Assembly (NCBI GenBank): GCA_030149685.1
Contig: JASLGI010000116.1
Span: forward strand, 1 to 8,343
Direction of reading: 5' to 3'
Length of the DNA stretch: 8,343 bases
Source: Bacillaceae bacterium
Lineage (GTDB): Bacteria > Bacillota > Bacilli > Bacillales_A > Planococcaceae
The notes beneath the pieces were generated by a model. The model was not told where the DNA came from. It worked only from the letters and a program-made list of their open reading frames with translations, and made no database searches. Position 1 is the stretch's first letter. Every line of letters begins with the position of its first letter. Both the position numbers and the translations under genes were made by a program. Below are positions 7,134 through 8,343 of this stretch, in pieces.

Positions 7134-7165
7134 AAAGAGGCTGGGAGTCGTCCCAGCCTCTTTTT
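7134..7165. terminator. Terminator after pbp, possibly serving both strands
   Basis: A perfect 13-bp stem (AAAGAGGCTGGGA, 7134-7146, with 7151-7163) has a GTCG loop and runs into T. It closes pbp. On the minus strand the stem ends in TTTCATT, so it may also end the convergent pair weakly. The GAGGCTGGGA core is one I recall from many terminators in staphylococci and relatives. Confidence 0.93.
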
Positions 7166-7224
7166 AATCGTTCAATACGTTCAGATGATGTGTAAAAATA
7201 TAGATACGTAATTTTTCTAAAGAT

Positions 7225-7668
7225 TTATTTTTTTTGAGTAATCGTTTCGGCGATTTGTTGAAAGTCCATCGTTTCATTCACTTCATATTCTCCGATACGA
7301 ATTTTACTAGCAAAGCCATGATCGACAAGGTAGTCATTAAAAGCTTTTGCTTGTTCGATAATTCCAGCCTCTTCTAAACTTTTAGCGACAGTCGTTGAGT
7401 CAGAGCCTTGTTCGATAGCGATGATCGTTTTTACTTTCGCTTTTGGTCGTTGGCCGTCAGACGTCTTTTCATCATTTTCAACGGCTAGTTGATTCGATTT
7501 TAAATGCTGAATTTCTTGTTTTAGTTGATCGTTTTCTTTTTTCGTTGCCGCAAGTTCTTTTGTTATCCTTTCATCTGTCTGTTCCGAAGTATTGGATGCA
7601 GGGAAGAACAAAAGAAAGCTTCCAGCAAGTAAAAAGGCTGCTCCGACAGTTTGAAGAAGTGTACGCAT
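7225..7668 (-). CDS. Membrane-anchored protein with MltG/YceG-like N-terminal domain, no catalytic domain
   Basis: The 147-residue protein has a single N-terminal membrane segment (about 5-22), so most of it should lie outside the cell. A short charged coiled-coil stretch follows (about 30-60), then a Lys/Asp-rich linker. The C-terminal domain (about 80-145: AIEQGSDSTTVAKSLEEAG, IRIGEYEVNETMDFQQIA) resembles the LysM-like N-terminal module of the endolytic transglycosylase MltG. The MltG catalytic domain is absent, so it is not expected to cut glycan. It may bind peptidoglycan or a partner; the function is unknown. The gene begins directly after the stop of the preceding gene (TAAATG), with GAAGGAG at the end of that gene, so the two form an operon. 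Short YceG-like proteins such as B. subtilis YqzC look like counterparts, but I am not certain of that name. Confidence 0.75.
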   Translation of the reverse strand: MRTLLQTVGAAFLLAGSFLLFFPASNTSEQTDERITKELAATKKENDQLKQEIQHLKSNQLAVENDEKTSDGQRPKAKVKTIIAIEQGSDSTTVAKSLEEAGIIEQAKAFNDYLVDHGFASKIRIGEYEVNETMDFQQIAETITQKK

Positions 7669-8043
7669 TTATTTTTTCACTCCTTCTGAAACGAGAACTT
7701 GAATAACTTCTGCCTCTGAAAGTGAAGCGCGCTTAGCAATTTCTTTTGTATCGTACCCTTGTTTATAAAGAGCGAGTATTTGATTGACGATAATCGCATG
7801 AATAGGTTGTTTCGTCTGTTGTTGTTGCTTTCGCGTTTTTTGCACAAAGTTTCGCGGTTGACTAGAAATGAGTAACTCTTCTTCTAGACGTTTGACACGC
7901 TGTTTCAAGTCGTTTGTATCTTTATGTAAGCTAATTGAAATCTTTTCTACTTGTTCTTCTACTCGTTTATTTGCTGGAGAAATAAATAGTGAAAGAAGTA
8001 AAAGAACAATTCCGATACTTATAAGTATGATTGGAATCGTCAT
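7669..8043 (-). CDS. Membrane-anchored protein with C-terminal helix-turn-helix-like domain, function unknown
   Basis: The 124-residue protein begins with a strong membrane segment (about 3-22), followed by a charged coiled coil (about 26-58). A Gln/Lys-rich linker (about 62-80) leads to a compact helical domain at about 86-118. That domain (ILALYKQGYDTKEIAKRASL, then SEAEVIQVLVS) has the rhythm of a helix-turn-helix of the kind found in DUF6115-like or sigma-region-4-like proteins. With the anchor N-terminal and no cleavable signal visible, the C-terminal domain could be cytoplasmic, but the topology is not decided by sequence. AGGGA precedes ATG 8043 by 5 bases. It is the first gene of a two-gene operon with the MltG-like protein, convergent with pbp and divergent from rpmG. 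I do not recognise a characterised homologue. Confidence 0.72.
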   Translation of the reverse strand: MTIPIILISIGIVLLLLSLFISPANKRVEEQVEKISISLHKDTNDLKQRVKRLEEELLISSQPRNFVQKTRKQQQQTKQPIHAIIVNQILALYKQGYDTKEIAKRASLSEAEVIQVLVSEGVKK

Positions 8044-8068
8044 AAAAATCCCTACTTTCTGAGTTGAT

Positions 8069-8085
8069 GATACCTTTATTGTATC
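8069..8085 (-). promoter_or_regulatory. Probable -10 region of the membrane-protein pair within a small inverted repeat
   Basis: On the minus strand TACAAT (8083-8078) is a good -10 about 35 bases before ATG 8043. No good -35 is seen at 16-18 bases. The arms GTATC/GATAC (8081-8085 and 8069-8073) flank it symmetrically and could be an operator or chance. Confidence 0.35.
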
Positions 8086-8127
8086 GTAACATAGGAAAAA
8101 AAGGTGAAGGTTTTTTTAGTAGAACTA

Positions 8128-8156
8128 TTGGACAAAGGCGATAGATATGCTATAAT
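8128..8156 (+). promoter_or_regulatory. Strong sigma-A promoter of rpmG
   Basis: TTGGAC (8128-8133), a 17-base spacer and perfect TATAAT (8151-8156) with an extended TG-C make a near-consensus promoter, as expected for a ribosomal protein gene. The leader would be about 64 bases. Confidence 0.88.
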
Positions 8157-8226
8157 TTAAAAGTCGTATAAATCATGCTCAAATCAAAAGTACATGTAAT
8201 CAAAATTGAGTAGGAGGGGAACGAAG

Positions 8227-8343
8227 ATGCGCGTAAACGTAACACTCGCTTGCACAGAATGTGGAGAGCGTAACTATATTACTACTAAAAACAAACGTAA
8301 TAACCCAGATCGTATTGAGATGACAAAACATTGCTCACGTGAT
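8227..8343 (+). CDS. rpmG: 50S ribosomal protein L33, 5' part (runs off the window)
   Basis: The first 39 codons of an expected protein of about 49 residues are present. [20 protein letters not shown] and the KNKRNNPDR segment are the standard L33 sequence, a small protein of the large ribosomal subunit near the E site. C9 and C12 form a CxxC pair and C36 is a third cysteine. The position that would complete a second CxxC (39) is Asp, so the zinc ribbon looks incomplete. AGGAGGGG 7 bases before ATG is a strong ribosome binding site. I see no Zur-type operator. The end of the gene is not visible. Confidence 0.97.
   Translation, partial: MRVNVTLACTECGERNYITTKNKRNNPDRIEMTKHCSRD

Noticed and set aside
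8157..8226. Autoregulatory structure in the rpmG leader (CTCAA at 8178-8182 with TTGAG at 8206-8210)
   Set aside because: Only five base pairs across a 23-base loop in AT-rich sequence, so no better than chance.
1..8343. CRISPR arrays, tRNA or rRNA genes, phage or defence genes
   Set aside because: I saw no regularly spaced repeats, no tRNA- or rRNA-like sequence and no such protein families on either strand.

Overview
The window is ordinary chromosomal DNA from a low-to-moderate-GC Gram-positive bacterium of the Bacillota, class Bacilli. Strong AGGAGG-type ribosome binding sites, T-rich hairpin terminators and the protein sequences support this. The gene order (nucleotidase and ispG next to sodA, then a class B penicillin-binding protein, then rpmG) matches the yqfW-ispG ... 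sodA ... pbpA segment of Bacillus and the sodA-pbp-rpmG segment of staphylococci. The PBP resembles the staphylococcal/planococcal type, so Planococcaceae (Caryophanaceae) or a near relative is my best guess; I cannot name a genus.

Layout. Bases 1-141 are the right end of an IS200/IS605-family insertion sequence: the last 23 codons of tnpB, a small hairpin, and the subterminal bulged hairpin with GAAT at its foot and TCAA at the tip. Downstream lies a short gene-free stretch with a perfect 18-bp bidirectional terminator (220-263). On the minus strand, ispG (start at 2000) and yqfW (start at 891) form an operon with a 4-base ATGA overlap. A divergent control region (about 2001-2271) separates them from a plus-strand Na+/phosphate symporter with a C-terminal PhoU domain. 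It contains a good promoter and TTTACA repeats spaced 11 bp apart that resemble a PhoP box. sodA (Mn-type superoxide dismutase) and pbp (class B transpeptidase) follow on the plus strand, each with its own promoter and terminator. A minus-strand pair converges on pbp: a membrane-anchored protein with a C-terminal helix-turn-helix, and a membrane-anchored protein with an MltG-like N-terminal domain but no catalytic domain. At the right edge rpmG (ribosomal protein L33) begins behind a near-consensus promoter and runs off the window.

How it fits together. These are mostly housekeeping genes: isoprenoid synthesis, phosphate import, oxidative defence, cell-wall synthesis and translation. Nearly every transcription unit is closed by a clear hairpin terminator. 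I see no new defence or metabolic system. The points most worth following are the IS605 right end with its implied TnpB guide RNA, the possible PhoP box at the symporter, the start codon of pbp, and the uncharacterised membrane-protein pair beside pbp.
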